The position numbers were made by a program, and so were the translations under genes. From Bradyrhizobium sp. Ce-3 (GTDB lineage Bacteria > Pseudomonadota > Alphaproteobacteria > Rhizobiales > Xanthobacteraceae), in contig NZ_BQUV01000005.1 of assembly GCF_022835695.1 (NCBI RefSeq), forward strand, positions 1 to 64,000: a stretch of 64,000 bases of DNA, given 5' to 3'. How positions within the stretch are numbered: position 1 is the first letter of the stretch; each line of letters starts with the position of its first letter. This document shows, one piece after another, positions 9,496 to 18,491 of the stretch. A model generated the notes under the pieces. The model saw only the letters and a program-made list of their open reading frames with translations, ran no database searches and was not told the DNA's origin.

Positions 9496-10602
9496 CTAAC
9501 CAGCCGCCATCGGCTGCTTCTCGATCCTGTTGTGCAGCTGCCAGAACCGCACCGTGCGCTGCGCGGTTTCCAGCGACAGCCGGCGGTAATCGCGGTGCGC
9601 GACCTCGAGCGTCGCATGGTCGATCGGATGCGGCAGCGGCCGCTTGCGCAAAATGGTTTCGACCGTCGGCCAATTGAGCCGCGCCGAGCGGCAGGGGATC
9701 AGCAGCAGGTCGGAGCGAAGGCCGAGCATCAGGCGTTCGATCATGGCGATCGGCACGTCGTTGAGCACGGCGAGCGCGACCGTGACCTCGTCGAACTTGC
9801 CGTCCTCGGCGAATTTGTAGACCGCGGCATCATCGAGTTCGTTGAGCTGCTTCATCAGCTTGACCAGCTCTTCGGCGATGCCGTAGTTGCGGCGCGGAGC
9901 CGCGGCCTCTTCCTGCGCGATGTCGTTCAGCACCTGGCTGATCTCCTCGCGCGCCCGGGGCGATGCGATCGCGAGCAGGCGGGCGCGTACCGTGTCCTTG
10001 GCGCGCTGCAGCAGGTCGCGCAGCAGCTTGGCCGGAATGTCGATGCGCAGTCCGAGGATCTCGACCAGCTCGTCGTCGCCTTCGGCGCGGGCGACGATCG
10101 AGGAGTAACCGTTGTCGGAGAACTGCGCGCCGGCATTCTTGGCGAGGCGCCGGATCACCTTGTCCTCGCCGCGATCGATGATCACGTCGGTGACGGAGGC
10201 GGGCAGGTTCTCTCGTGCCGAGATCGCGAACAGATGGTCCTGGCCCTTGCTGCTGGCGATCTCGCGCAATGCATCGTTTGAGAGGCGGCTGGAGTGGGTC
10301 AGCACGTCGCCGGCGACGCCGATGTCGTCGTCCCAGGCGAGGTGTTGAATCACCTCAAACGGCGCATAGTCGAGCGGTGCGAGCCGCTTGCTGAGCTCGG
10401 CCCGCGCACGCGTCTCGACGCGCGCGACCAGGAGGCAGAGCACGTCGTCAAATACCTTGACCTGTTCATCGTTGAGGCGGTCGCCGTCGTTCAGGAACAG
10501 ATCAGTGACCTGGCGCAGCGTCTGCACGCGCTTGGCTGATGTCCCGTCCCGGACCGCATCCTCGAGTTCGGCAATAATCGATTGTGACGCCTGTTGCGCC
10601 AT
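9496..10602 (-). CDS. DUF2336 domain protein
   Basis: Cytoplasmic protein of 368 aa, alpha-helical and repeat-like, without signal peptide or membrane segments. It resembles the DUF2336 family that is frequent in alphaproteobacteria and has no settled function. The ATG at 10602 (MAQQASQSII) fits the family start. It converges on ilvC across the terminator at 9441-9471. Confidence 0.75.
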   Translation of the reverse strand: MAQQASQSIIAELEDAVRDGTSAKRVQTLRQVTDLFLNDGDRLNDEQVKVFDDVLCLLVARVETRARAELSKRLAPLDYAPFEVIQHLAWDDDIGVAGDVLTHSSRLSNDALREIASSKGQDHLFAISARENLPASVTDVIIDRGEDKVIRRLAKNAGAQFSDNGYSSIVARAEGDDELVEILGLRIDIPAKLLRDLLQRAKDTVRARLLAIASPRAREEISQVLNDIAQEEAAAPRRNYGIAEELVKLMKQLNELDDAAVYKFAEDGKFDEVTVALAVLNDVPIAMIERLMLGLRSDLLLIPCRSARLNWPTVETILRKRPLPHPIDHATLEVAHRDYRRLSLETAQRTVRFWQLHNRIEKQPMAAG

Positions 10603-10671
10603 CGATGGGCAACCTTGTTTTTGTTGAATGACACCTGTCCGTGCACCATGCAGGGCGCGGTCTTACACCTG

Positions 10672-10719
10672 CGTTAAGGTGGAACCCGGTGCAAATACGG
10701 GTCCACCGCATCCTTAACG
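10672..10719. promoter_or_regulatory. long inverted repeat upstream of the DUF2336 gene
   Basis: CGTTAAGG (10672-10679) pairs with CCTTAACG (10712-10719). A second nested arm pairs GGTGGAACCCG with CGGGTCCACC. It lies in the 189-base gap between the cyclase gene and the DUF2336 start and could be a transcript end for the cyclase or a protein-binding site. No other feature was seen in this gap. Confidence 0.45.
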
Positions 10720-10791
10720 GGCCGCGACCGGACATGATTAAATTCGCGGTTCGGGCGGGCAGCACCTGGCCGCTGCACTTTAAGAGATTGT

Positions 10792-11808
10792 TTACGACGA
10801 TGCGCGTGCGACGGCGAAGGTGTCGATCGCAGCCGCACGTCCGCGCAACTGCGTCGAGCCGAGCGCCGCGATGACGAAATCGTGGTCCGGGGGCAGCAGG
10901 CGCAGCAGCTCGCCCGAGATCAGCAGCGCCTCGCCGGCCTCCTTGCAATGTGCCTGCAGCCGCGCGGTCACGTTCACGGTGTCGCCGAAATAGGCGATCT
11001 GCCGCCGCGAGACACCGCATTCGCTGACCACGACCGGTCCGGCGTGCATTCCGGCCCGAAACGCCGGCACCACGCCGAACTCCTTGCGGTAGTGATCGGC
11101 CCGCTTGGCGAGGCGGTCCTCGATCGCGAACACGCAGTCGAGATAGCGCCGCGCCGGTTGGCCGGTGTCTGCCGGCCAGGTGACGATGACCTCGTCGCCG
11201 ACATAGGCATGCACCTCGCCGCCATGCGCCACGATCGCATCGTCGATGTCGCAGAAGAAGCGGGTCAAGAGCTCCTGCACGCGCAGCTCGCCCATCGTTT
11301 CCGCCAACGTCGTCGAGCTGACCAGGTCGAGGAACAGCAGCACACGTTGCTCGCGCACCGGCTGGCGGTAGCGCCCGAGCACGATGCTGAGCAGTGTATG
11401 CCCGCCGATCATCCGAACCAGCTCGTAGATCGTCGTGATCGGGATCGAGAGCAGCAGGCCGACCCCGATGATCTTGAAGAAAGTCTCGCGTATCCACTTG
11501 GCCTCGACCCCATGTCCGTACAGCACGACCTCCAGCACGATCGCGGCGATCGCGACGATCACGGCGAGGATCACGGAGCGGACGACCAACTCGACAATGA
11601 GCGGCTGCCGCCGCAGCCAGCCACCACGCGCGGCGAGATAGAGATGCGTGGCCCAGACGATCAGGGTAAGGGCGGCGCCGTCGACGGCACTGCGCAGATA
11701 GTTCGCGACGGAGGCTTCGTTGGATTCATCGAAGGCATAGCGAAACAGCCCGCCGACGAGCAGGCCGAACACGGCCAGAACGATCACAGGCGTCACCGCG
11801 CGCCGCAT
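10792..11808 (-). CDS. membrane class III adenylate/guanylate cyclase
   Basis: Predicted membrane-bound nucleotide cyclase (338 aa). The N-terminal ~150 residues hold about four hydrophobic helices (for example VIVLAVFGLLVGGLF), and the C-terminal part is a class III catalytic domain. Metal-binding aspartates are in LFLDLVSSTTLAE and YVGDEVIVTW, and the transition-state region GDTVNVTARL is canonical. The ATG at 11808 has GGAGGAA just upstream; longer in-frame starts lack this. The signal sensed by the membrane part is unknown. Confidence 0.85.
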   Translation of the reverse strand: MRRAVTPVIVLAVFGLLVGGLFRYAFDESNEASVANYLRSAVDGAALTLIVWATHLYLAARGGWLRRQPLIVELVVRSVILAVIVAIAAIVLEVVLYGHGVEAKWIRETFFKIIGVGLLLSIPITTIYELVRMIGGHTLLSIVLGRYRQPVREQRVLLFLDLVSSTTLAETMGELRVQELLTRFFCDIDDAIVAHGGEVHAYVGDEVIVTWPADTGQPARRYLDCVFAIEDRLAKRADHYRKEFGVVPAFRAGMHAGPVVVSECGVSRRQIAYFGDTVNVTARLQAHCKEAGEALLISGELLRLLPPDHDFVIAALGSTQLRGRAAAIDTFAVARASS

Positions 11809-11942
11809 GGTTCCTCCACAGCCATGAAATATCCTGCGCAGGCCGGGAAGACCAGCCGCGTCGCGGCCGGTATGAACGGGATGGGCGGCGGCCACACTAA
11901 CGTGGGGTCGAGTGACAGGATCGACCGGAAAAGGAAGGCGGG

Positions 11943-12341
11943 ATGAAATCGGCTCTCTCCACAAGCGTGTGCAGGCTCGGGCCGTTGGTTGCGGCCGCTT
12001 TCGTCATCGTCACCTCGTCGGCCTGGGCCGGCGATCAGGGCGATCCCGAGCAGTCCTGCGACGGCAACACCTACCAGATGGTCGAGTGCCTCAAGGCCAA
12101 GACCGCCCAGTGGGACAAGCGGATGAACGTCGCCTATCAGCAGGCGCTCAAGGACGCCGCCGGCGACAAGCAGCGCGACCAGCTGCGCACCGCGCAACGG
12201 TTGTGGATCCAGTACCGCGACGCCAACTGCCTGTATTACGACCTCGGCGAGGGCACCATCGCCCGGCTCGATGCCGGCGAATGCATGCGCAGCATGACCG
12301 AGGCCCGCGCCAAGGAACTGGAGAATCTCGGCCATCAGTGA
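11943..12341 (+). CDS. LprI/DUF1311-type secreted protein
   Basis: Secreted 132-aa protein with a signal peptide (VAAAFVIVTSSAWA, cleavage about residue 29). The mature part matches the lysozyme-inhibitor-LprI N-terminal (DUF1311) pattern: an early cysteine, YQMVECLKAKTAQWDKRMN, QRLWIQYRDANC, and a final GECMRSMTEARAKEL. Conserved cysteines probably form disulfides in the periplasm. A lysozyme-inhibiting role is known for only some relatives. Confidence 0.8.
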   Translation: MKSALSTSVCRLGPLVAAAFVIVTSSAWAGDQGDPEQSCDGNTYQMVECLKAKTAQWDKRMNVAYQQALKDAAGDKQRDQLRTAQRLWIQYRDANCLYYDLGEGTIARLDAGECMRSMTEARAKELENLGHQ

Positions 12342-12369
12342 GCCATGTTCCGGAGTCAGGACCGGCGTC

Positions 12370-12603
12370 ATGACTGACGGAAAGAGCCAGGACGAATTGA
12401 CCCAGCTTGCCGAGGAGGCGCTGCGCGCGCAGCCGGGCTGCGAGACCGCGCGGGTGCCGACGGTCGCGGCGCTGCCCGCTGCGCAGATCGGGCGTAACTG
12501 GGAGATTCCGAACGTCGTGCTCGGCGACAGCCTGATCAGCGACGTCGACCGCGCGGTGCTGTCGGTTCACCGCCGGCTCAGCCGCAAGTTTCATCTGGTG
12601 TGA
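12370..12603 (+). CDS. hypothetical small protein (77 aa)
   Basis: A 77-residue cytoplasmic protein with no recognised domain. It starts MTDGKSQDEL and ends RLSRKFHLV. Codon usage matches neighbouring genes, and it lies 28 bases after the LprI-like gene, which suggests cotranscription. It converges on the ferric-reductase-like gene. Confidence 0.55.
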   Translation: MTDGKSQDELTQLAEEALRAQPGCETARVPTVAALPAAQIGRNWEIPNVVLGDSLISDVDRAVLSVHRRLSRKFHLV

Positions 12604-12616
12604 GGCAACTTGATCT

Positions 12617-13237
12617 TCAGCTCGCCTGTGCCTGACGTGGCGCGGGCCGCGCCGCCATGCTGATCATCCTGAACGCGAACACCGCGGCGAGCGGTACGAG
12701 GAACAGCGCGTAGAGCGGCATTTCGGGAATCCGCTTGCCGAACGACACCGTGAACTGCAACAGCAGATAATAGCCGCCGATCAAATGCAGCCTGCGCCAG
12801 ACGCGCGGGCCGAGCAGCGCTGCCGTGCGATCGAACGAGGTCACGGTCAGCGCGATGATCACGAGATAGCCGATGCCGCCGAAGATGTAGGAGACGATGG
12901 AGGTTGCGGCGCCAAAGCCGGCCGGGTCGAGCATCGCGAACGCAGCGATCGCGACCGCGTGGATGGCGTGTGAGGCCGCGAAGGTGACGCCGAGGTAACG
13001 GCGGTTGCGGCGCTGCCACTGCGTCCAGGCATTCGGCCGCAGCCGCGCCAGCGCCGCCGCGGAAAAGGCGAGGCAGAACAACAGCAGCGAGGTCCGCGCC
13101 GTGAAGCGGATCACCATCCGCGCACCCTCGACCTCGAACTGCCGCATCGCGGCGATCCAGATCGAAAGCCCGATCAGGGTCAGCGTGAGCAGGCCGAACA
13201 GCCGCCAGCCTTCGAACCAGTTTCGACGCGCCGTCAT
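12617..13237 (-). CDS. ferric-reductase-like / YedZ-type membrane protein
   Basis: Six-helix membrane protein (206 aa) of the ferric-reductase-like transmembrane group (YedZ/MsrQ type), expected to bind b-type haem. Histidines in VTFAASHAIHAVAIAA and RRLHLIGGYYLLLQ are candidate haem ligands. No FAD or NAD domain follows. Two TetR-type operators lie directly upstream, and a tetR gene diverges from it, so it is probably the regulated target. Confidence 0.75.
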   Translation of the reverse strand: MTARRNWFEGWRLFGLLTLTLIGLSIWIAAMRQFEVEGARMVIRFTARTSLLLFCLAFSAAALARLRPNAWTQWQRRNRRYLGVTFAASHAIHAVAIAAFAMLDPAGFGAATSIVSYIFGGIGYLVIIALTVTSFDRTAALLGPRVWRRLHLIGGYYLLLQFTVSFGKRIPEMPLYALFLVPLAAVFAFRMISMAARPAPRQAQAS

Positions 13238-13255
13238 GTCCGCCTCCCGCGTTGA

Positions 13256-13272
13256 TGTAATCGCCAGTTACA
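13256..13272. promoter_or_regulatory. TetR operator, site 1
   Basis: Perfect palindrome TGTAA-TCGCCAG-TTACA, 19 bases before the ATG of the membrane-protein gene. It has the same half-sites and spacing as site 2. Confidence 0.75.
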
Positions 13273-13298
13273 TTGCGCGGTCGCGTGCGGTCAATCCG

Positions 13299-13315
13299 TG
13301 TAATCGATGCTTACA
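13299..13315. promoter_or_regulatory. TetR operator, site 2
   Basis: Perfect palindrome TGTAA-TCGATGC-TTACA, 31 bases before the tetR ATG. Its centre is 43 bases from that of site 1, about four helical turns, so two dimers would bind on the same face. Confidence 0.75.
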
Positions 13316-13345
13316 TTCACAAGCGGGTGATGCTAGGGGTGAGTC

Positions 13346-14044
13346 ATGCGTCGTCCCGCCAAAACCCCGCCCGCCGGACGCCGGTCCGCGAAGCCGCGTC
13401 CGGCGCCGGCTGCCAAGCCGTATCATCACGGCGATCTCCGCCGGGTCCTGATCGAGGCCGCCATGCAATTGGTCGGCGAGGGCGGGCCGGAGGCGGTCAG
13501 CGTCCGCGAGGCCGCGCGCCGCGCCGGGGTCTCGCCGGGGGCGCCGTTCCGGCACTTCCCGAGCCGGGATGCCCTGATCAATGCGGTGGCCGAGGAGGCG
13601 CAGCGCCGCTTCCGCGCCGAGATCCAGGCGGCGCTGGCCGATGCGCCGCCCGGGGATCCGCTCGGCCGCTTCCGCTGTCTCGGGATCGCCTATCTGCGCT
13701 GGGCGATGAAGAACCCGACCCATTTCGAGATCATTTCCAGCCGCCGCTTCTTCGACCACGACCGCTCGGCCGGGGTCTCCAGCGACAATGCGGAGCTGAT
13801 CGGCCTGTCCGAGCGCACGCTGGCGGAGGCATTGTCGGCCGGTCAGCTTGGGACGCGCGACCTGAAGCAGGTCCAGATCGCCGGCCGCGCGCTGGTCTAT
13901 GGTTTTGCCCGGATGCATATCGACGGCCATTTGCCGCGCTGGGGCGTTGGCGAAGCGGAGGCCGAGCGGATGGCCGCCGACATCGTCGACCTCTTCATTG
14001 CGGGCATCGCAAAGCGCTCGGCGGCGCCTGCGGCCAAGGTCTAA
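13346..14044 (+). CDS. TetR/AcrR-family regulator (WHG-type C-terminal domain)
   Basis: Transcription regulator of 232 aa. The N-terminal helix-turn-helix covers about residues 30-75 (LIEAAMQLVGEGG, VREAARRAGVSPGAPFRHF). The C-terminal ligand domain contains YLRWAMKNPTHFEIISSRRFF, typical of the WHG-type subgroup. The first ~25 residues are a basic, proline-rich tail. Twin TGTAA-N7-TTACA palindromes in the shared intergenic region point to autoregulation and control of the divergent membrane protein. Confidence 0.88.
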   Translation: MRRPAKTPPAGRRSAKPRPAPAAKPYHHGDLRRVLIEAAMQLVGEGGPEAVSVREAARRAGVSPGAPFRHFPSRDALINAVAEEAQRRFRAEIQAALADAPPGDPLGRFRCLGIAYLRWAMKNPTHFEIISSRRFFDHDRSAGVSSDNAELIGLSERTLAEALSAGQLGTRDLKQVQIAGRALVYGFARMHIDGHLPRWGVGEAEAERMAADIVDLFIAGIAKRSAAPAAKV

Positions 14045-14198
14045 GACGCACGGCGCCGCTCGGGCAAATTCATTGCGCGTTCATGACGATTCAATTACGG
14101 TTTTGTGACGCCGCGCAGACACCGGCTGTGGGGTGTGCCTCCTGGCCATTGCCAGTCAAGGCCGTGGCATTGCGCCGGGTTTGTATTGCGTCCCGCCC

Positions 14199-15911
14199 AT
14201 GGCGCCCGCGCCTCAGCAGAACTCATCCGTTGCCGCACTGGCCGGCGGTCTTGCCGCGATCGGCATCTGGCGCTTGATGGCGCTCGCCGCGCCGCATCTC
14301 GGCGCGCTGATCCTGATGCTGCGGACCGAGACCGATTTCGGCTCGCGGCTGTGCTTCCTGCTCACCTGGGGAATCCTGAATTTCCTGTTCATCGCGCTGC
14401 TGCGCAGGCCGGCGCTGTCGAGCGCACTGTCGCTGACGCTGGTCGTGGTGCTGGTGCTGCTGTCGCGGTTCAAGCACGACGTGGTGCAGATGACCGCGAA
14501 CTTCGTCGACCTGATGGTGATCGACCGCGACACCGCGACGTTCCTGCTCACGATCTTTCCGAACCTGCGCTGGTCGATCATCGGTGCCGGCCTCGTCACG
14601 CTGCCCTTGATGTACGCGCTGTGGTGGCTCGATCCGTTCCGCATCCGCCGCCTGCCGGCCGCGGCCTGCTGCCTTGCCTGCACCGCGGCGCTCTCGGGCT
14701 ACGCATTCGCCTGGCCGGATGAAGCCTGGCGCGGTTATTACGACGACGGCTATCTGTCGAAATTCGCCCGCTCCGGCGTGACGGCGGTGTCCGATTTCGT
14801 TGCCTACGGCTTCATGGAGTCGGATCCGAGCGCGAGCGATCAGCTCAAGATCCCCGCGGTCGATGCCTGCCACCCCGCCGGCCGGCGGCCGAACATCATC
14901 ATGATCCATGATGAGTCGAGCTTCGACATCCGCACCGCATCCGGCGTCAAGGTCCCGCCGGGCTATGGCAGCCAGTTCAAATCCTACGACGGTATCGAAC
15001 GCAAATTCCTCGCCGAGAGCAATGGCGGGCCGAGCTGGTTCACCGAATACAACGTGCTGGCGGGATTGTCGTCGCGTTCGTTCGGCCGGTTCTCCTATTT
15101 CGTCACCCGGATCGCATCCGGCCGGGTCGAGCGCGGCCTGCCGCTGGCGCTGCGCCGCTGCGGCTACGATACGCTGTCGCTCTATCCGGCGTTCGGCGCC
15201 TTCATGAGCGCGCGCAACTTCCAGGCCACGACCGGCATCCAGCGCTTCTACGACGCGCATGACCTGCATGCGAAGGACGTCGAGCCCGACAGCTTCTTCT
15301 ACGACAAGGCCGTGAGGTTGATGGCCGAGCAGAAGACATCAGGCACGCCGCTGTTCACCTTCGTCTATCTCGCCGCCAATCATTTCCCGTGGGAGACGAA
15401 ATTCCGTCCCGACCTGCTGCCGGCGTGGAAGCGGCCGGGCAACACGCCGTCGATCGACGAATATCTGCGCCGGCAGACCATGAGCGCCAACGATTATGCC
15501 GGCTTCGTCGCAGCGCTGAAGAAGAAGTTCCCGGCGCAGCCGTTCCTGATCGTGCGCTACGGCGATCACCAGCCGGAGTTCTCGCCGCAGCTGCTCGATC
15601 CCGGGCTCGACGAGGCCGGCATCGGCAAGAAGCTGATGGACTACGATCCGCGCTACTACGCGACCTATTACGCGATCGACGCCGTCAACTTCGAGCCGGT
15701 GAAGAGCCCGGCGGTGATGGACACGATCGACGCCGCCTATCTGCCGCTGGTGATTCAGGAAGCCGCGGGCATTCCGCTCGATCCGTCGTTCGAGGAGCAG
15801 AAGGCCATCATGCTTCGCTGCAACGGCGCGTTCTATTCCTGCAAGGACGGCGCAGAGGCGCGCCGCTTCAACCGCATGTTGATCGACGCGGGAATCATCA
15901 AGGGATTGTGA
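14199..15911 (+). CDS. membrane sulfatase/LTA-synthase-fold protein
   Basis: Inner-membrane protein (570 aa) with about five N-terminal helices (to about residue 190) and a periplasmic alkaline-phosphatase-superfamily domain. Metal-site motifs are NIIMIHDESSFD and VRYGDHQPEFS, and the segment GGPSWFTEYNVLAGLS holds a candidate threonine/serine nucleophile. Relatives transfer phospho-head groups to lipids or glycans. ATG 14199 is chosen; a GTG at 14133 would add 22 unremarkable residues. The substrate is unknown. Confidence 0.75.
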   Translation: MAPAPQQNSSVAALAGGLAAIGIWRLMALAAPHLGALILMLRTETDFGSRLCFLLTWGILNFLFIALLRRPALSSALSLTLVVVLVLLSRFKHDVVQMTANFVDLMVIDRDTATFLLTIFPNLRWSIIGAGLVTLPLMYALWWLDPFRIRRLPAAACCLACTAALSGYAFAWPDEAWRGYYDDGYLSKFARSGVTAVSDFVAYGFMESDPSASDQLKIPAVDACHPAGRRPNIIMIHDESSFDIRTASGVKVPPGYGSQFKSYDGIERKFLAESNGGPSWFTEYNVLAGLSSRSFGRFSYFVTRIASGRVERGLPLALRRCGYDTLSLYPAFGAFMSARNFQATTGIQRFYDAHDLHAKDVEPDSFFYDKAVRLMAEQKTSGTPLFTFVYLAANHFPWETKFRPDLLPAWKRPGNTPSIDEYLRRQTMSANDYAGFVAALKKKFPAQPFLIVRYGDHQPEFSPQLLDPGLDEAGIGKKLMDYDPRYYATYYAIDAVNFEPVKSPAVMDTIDAAYLPLVIQEAAGIPLDPSFEEQKAIMLRCNGAFYSCKDGAEARRFNRMLIDAGIIKGL

Positions 15912-15917
15912 GACGTC

Positions 15918-16035
15918 GTCATTGCGAGGAGCCAACGGGTCGCGCGAACGCGCGCCCGATGACAGGCTCCGCGACGAAGCAATCCATCTTTCCTCGCATG
16001 TGGAGAGATGGATTGCTTCGCTTCGCTCGCAATGA
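15918..16035. repeat. palindromic intergenic repeat (GTCATTGCGAGGAGC type)
   Basis: GTCATTGCGAG and CTCGCAATGA mark inverted ends. Inside, GAAGCAATCCATC and GATGGATTGCTTC form a further pair. It fills the space between two convergent genes. Confidence 0.7.
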
Positions 16036-16037
16036 GG

Positions 16038-17597
16038 CTATCTTCCTCCGATCTTCTCCCAGAGCCAGCGCGCCACGGCGTCGGGCGACGATGACGCATC
16101 ATTGCCCGACGCGCGCAAATTCGCCTCGCGCATCGCGGCGATGTCGATCTTGCCGAGCAGCGGCCGCAGCGCCGCCTGGAACGCCTCGTCGTCGCGGCGT
16201 TTCGGCGACAGCAGCACGATCGCGTCATAAGGCGGGATCGCGTGCCTGTCGTCTGCAAGCGTGACCAGGTCGTATTTCGCGATCAGCCCGTCGCTGGTGT
16301 AGCCCGCGATGACGTCGACCTCGCCGGAGGCAACCGCGGCATACATGAAATCCGGCTGCATCGTGCGCTGGGCGCGGAACGTCAGCCCGTAGGCCTTCTG
16401 GATGCCGGCCCATTCCGGCCGTGAGAAGAATTCATAGTCGCCCGCGATCGATATCGTCGCGGCGCGCGATGCCAGGTCGGCGATCGAATGGATGCCGAGC
16501 GCTTCGGCGCGCTTCCGCGGCATCACCAGCGCATAGGCGTTCTCGAAGCCGAGCTCGCCGAACAGCGTGATGTCCTGCGTGGCCAGGGTCGTCTTCAGCT
16601 CACCCAACAGCTCGGCGCGCGGCCTGATGTCGGTGTGGTGAAACTGGTTGGCCCACAGCGTGCCGGAATAGTCGACGTAAACGTCGATATCGCCCGATCC
16701 GAGCGCGTCGAAAATCACGTTGGAGCCGAGGCCGGCGCGGGTCGTGGCCGGCAGCCCGGCCGCCTGCAGCCGCTGCGCGATCAGCGCCGACAGCACATAT
16801 TGCTCGGTGAAGGTCTTGGCACCGACGACGTAGCGGGCGTGCGGACGCGCGATCGCCGGCACCAGCGTCGCCGCGATCAGGGCGGCGATGCCGAGCCCGC
16901 CGAGCGCAGTGCGGATCCGGCTGCGGTTGCGCAGGCCATTCTCGATCAGCGCCAGCAGCTGATCGACGACGAGCGCGAGCGCCGCGGCGGCGAAGCAGCC
17001 GAACAGCACGAACACCCAGTTCTGGGTCTGCAAGCCGGCAAAGATGTAGTTGCCGAGGCTGGTCTGGCCGATCGGCGTCGACAGCGTCGCGGTGCCGATC
17101 ACCCACACCGCGGCGGTGCGGATCCCCGCCATCATCACCGGCAGCGCGAGCGGCAATTCGACCATGGTGAGCGATTGCCGCGGCGTCATGCCGACGCCTT
17201 CGGCGGCCTCCAGCACGGCGGGATCGACGCCCGACAGGCCGGTAATGGTGTTGCGCAATACCGGCAGCATCGAATAGAGCGCGAGCGCCAGCACTGCGGG
17301 CAGGAAGCCGAACGCGGAGAAGCTGAAGCCGAGCCACGTTGCGGTCAGCGCCGCGAGCGCCAGCAGCAGCGGATAGAACAGAGCGAGCAGCGCGAGGCCG
17401 GGCACGGTCTGCACGATGCTGGCAAGTCCGAGCAGCGTGCCGCGCAGCACCGGCCGGTTGCGGGCCACGATCGCAAGCGGCAGGCTGATCAAAAGCCCGA
17501 GCGCCAGCGCGGATACGCTGACCCGGACATGACTGCCGAGATAATCCGGCAGATGCGCAAGCGCCTCGCTCCAGCGTGGATCGGCTAACAAGCTCAT
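16038..17597 (-). CDS. fused ABC permease and substrate-binding protein (betaine/choline type)
   Basis: One 519-aa chain combines a membrane permease (about residues 1-240; GVGMTPRQSLTMVELPLALP is the ABC-contact loop) and an OsmF/OpuBC-like binding domain (about 260-519). The binding domain includes VVGAKTFTEQYVLSAL and DVYVDYSGT. Such fusions import glycine betaine, choline or related quaternary amines, often as osmoprotectants. The ATPase gene upstream overlaps it by four bases. Confidence 0.88.
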   Translation of the reverse strand: MSLLADPRWSEALAHLPDYLGSHVRVSVSALALGLLISLPLAIVARNRPVLRGTLLGLASIVQTVPGLALLALFYPLLLALAALTATWLGFSFSAFGFLPAVLALALYSMLPVLRNTITGLSGVDPAVLEAAEGVGMTPRQSLTMVELPLALPVMMAGIRTAAVWVIGTATLSTPIGQTSLGNYIFAGLQTQNWVFVLFGCFAAAALALVVDQLLALIENGLRNRSRIRTALGGLGIAALIAATLVPAIARPHARYVVGAKTFTEQYVLSALIAQRLQAAGLPATTRAGLGSNVIFDALGSGDIDVYVDYSGTLWANQFHHTDIRPRAELLGELKTTLATQDITLFGELGFENAYALVMPRKRAEALGIHSIADLASRAATISIAGDYEFFSRPEWAGIQKAYGLTFRAQRTMQPDFMYAAVASGEVDVIAGYTSDGLIAKYDLVTLADDRHAIPPYDAIVLLSPKRRDDEAFQAALRPLLGKIDIAAMREANLRASGNDASSSPDAVARWLWEKIGGR

Positions 17598-18382
17598 AGG
17601 GCGCCGTCCCGCGGCAGCAATGCGCCGAGGCGCTCCGCCTGCCGCCGCGGCGTGCGCAAGAGTTCGCCGACATAGCTGTCGGTGCTGGCCGAGAGTTCTG
17701 CAGGCGTACCCTGGGCCAGCAGCCGGCCGCCATGCATCACCGCGACACGATCGGCCAGCAACAATGCCTCGGTCATGTCATGGGTGATCATGACGGTGGT
17801 CAGGCCGAGCTCGCGGTGCAGGGTGCGATAATCGTCGCCGAGCGCGTCGCGGGTCAGCGGATCGAGCGCGCCGAACGGCTCGTCCATCAGCACGATGCGC
17901 GGCTTCGCAGCCAGCGCACGCGCCACGCCGACGCGTTGACGCTGGCCGCCGGACAGCTCGTGCGGCAGACGGTCGCGATATTGTGAGCGGTCGAGCCGCA
18001 CGAGGTCGAGCAGTTCGCCGACCCGCGCCGCGATCTCCGCCTGCGGCCAGCCGAGCAGCTTCGGCGTGATGCCGATATTGCCGGCGACGGTGAGATGCGG
18101 AAACAGTCCGCCGCTCTGGAACACATAGCCGATGCGGCGCCGCAGCAGGATCGGGTCGATGCGGCTGACATCTTCGCCCTCGACTGCGATCCGGCCGCGA
18201 TCGGCTTCGATCAGGCGGTTGGCGAGCCTGAGCAGCGTCGTCTTGCCGGAGCCCGAGCCGCCGACGACAGCGAGGAATTCGCCCTCGGCCACGTCAAGCG
18301 AGACGTCGTCGACCGCCACCACGCGACCATCGTCGAAACTCTTGCCGACATGCGCGTAGGCAATCAGCGGCGTTGCAGGCAT
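17594..18382 (-). CDS. ABC transporter ATP-binding protein (betaine/choline type)
   Basis: ATPase of the importer (262 aa). Walker A is GGSGSGKTTLL, the signature is LSGGQRQRVGVARAL, and Walker B is RIVLMDEPFGALDPL, with the switch histidine in VMITHDM. There is no C-terminal CBS pair, unlike the classical OpuAA/ProV type. It is the first gene of a two-gene operon. Confidence 0.92.
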   Translation of the reverse strand: MPATPLIAYAHVGKSFDDGRVVAVDDVSLDVAEGEFLAVVGGSGSGKTTLLRLANRLIEADRGRIAVEGEDVSRIDPILLRRRIGYVFQSGGLFPHLTVAGNIGITPKLLGWPQAEIAARVGELLDLVRLDRSQYRDRLPHELSGGQRQRVGVARALAAKPRIVLMDEPFGALDPLTRDALGDDYRTLHRELGLTTVMITHDMTEALLLADRVAVMHGGRLLAQGTPAELSASTDSYVGELLRTPRRQAERLGALLPRDGAL

Positions 18383-18491
18383 TCGGTCCTGTCCCTCCCA
18401 GGGGCCGCCGGATCACCGGATCGGTTGTGGCGTGCACATCTGATCTATTATGCTGTCGGAAGCGTTGACGGAAGGGCGGCGAAGGGCAGCA

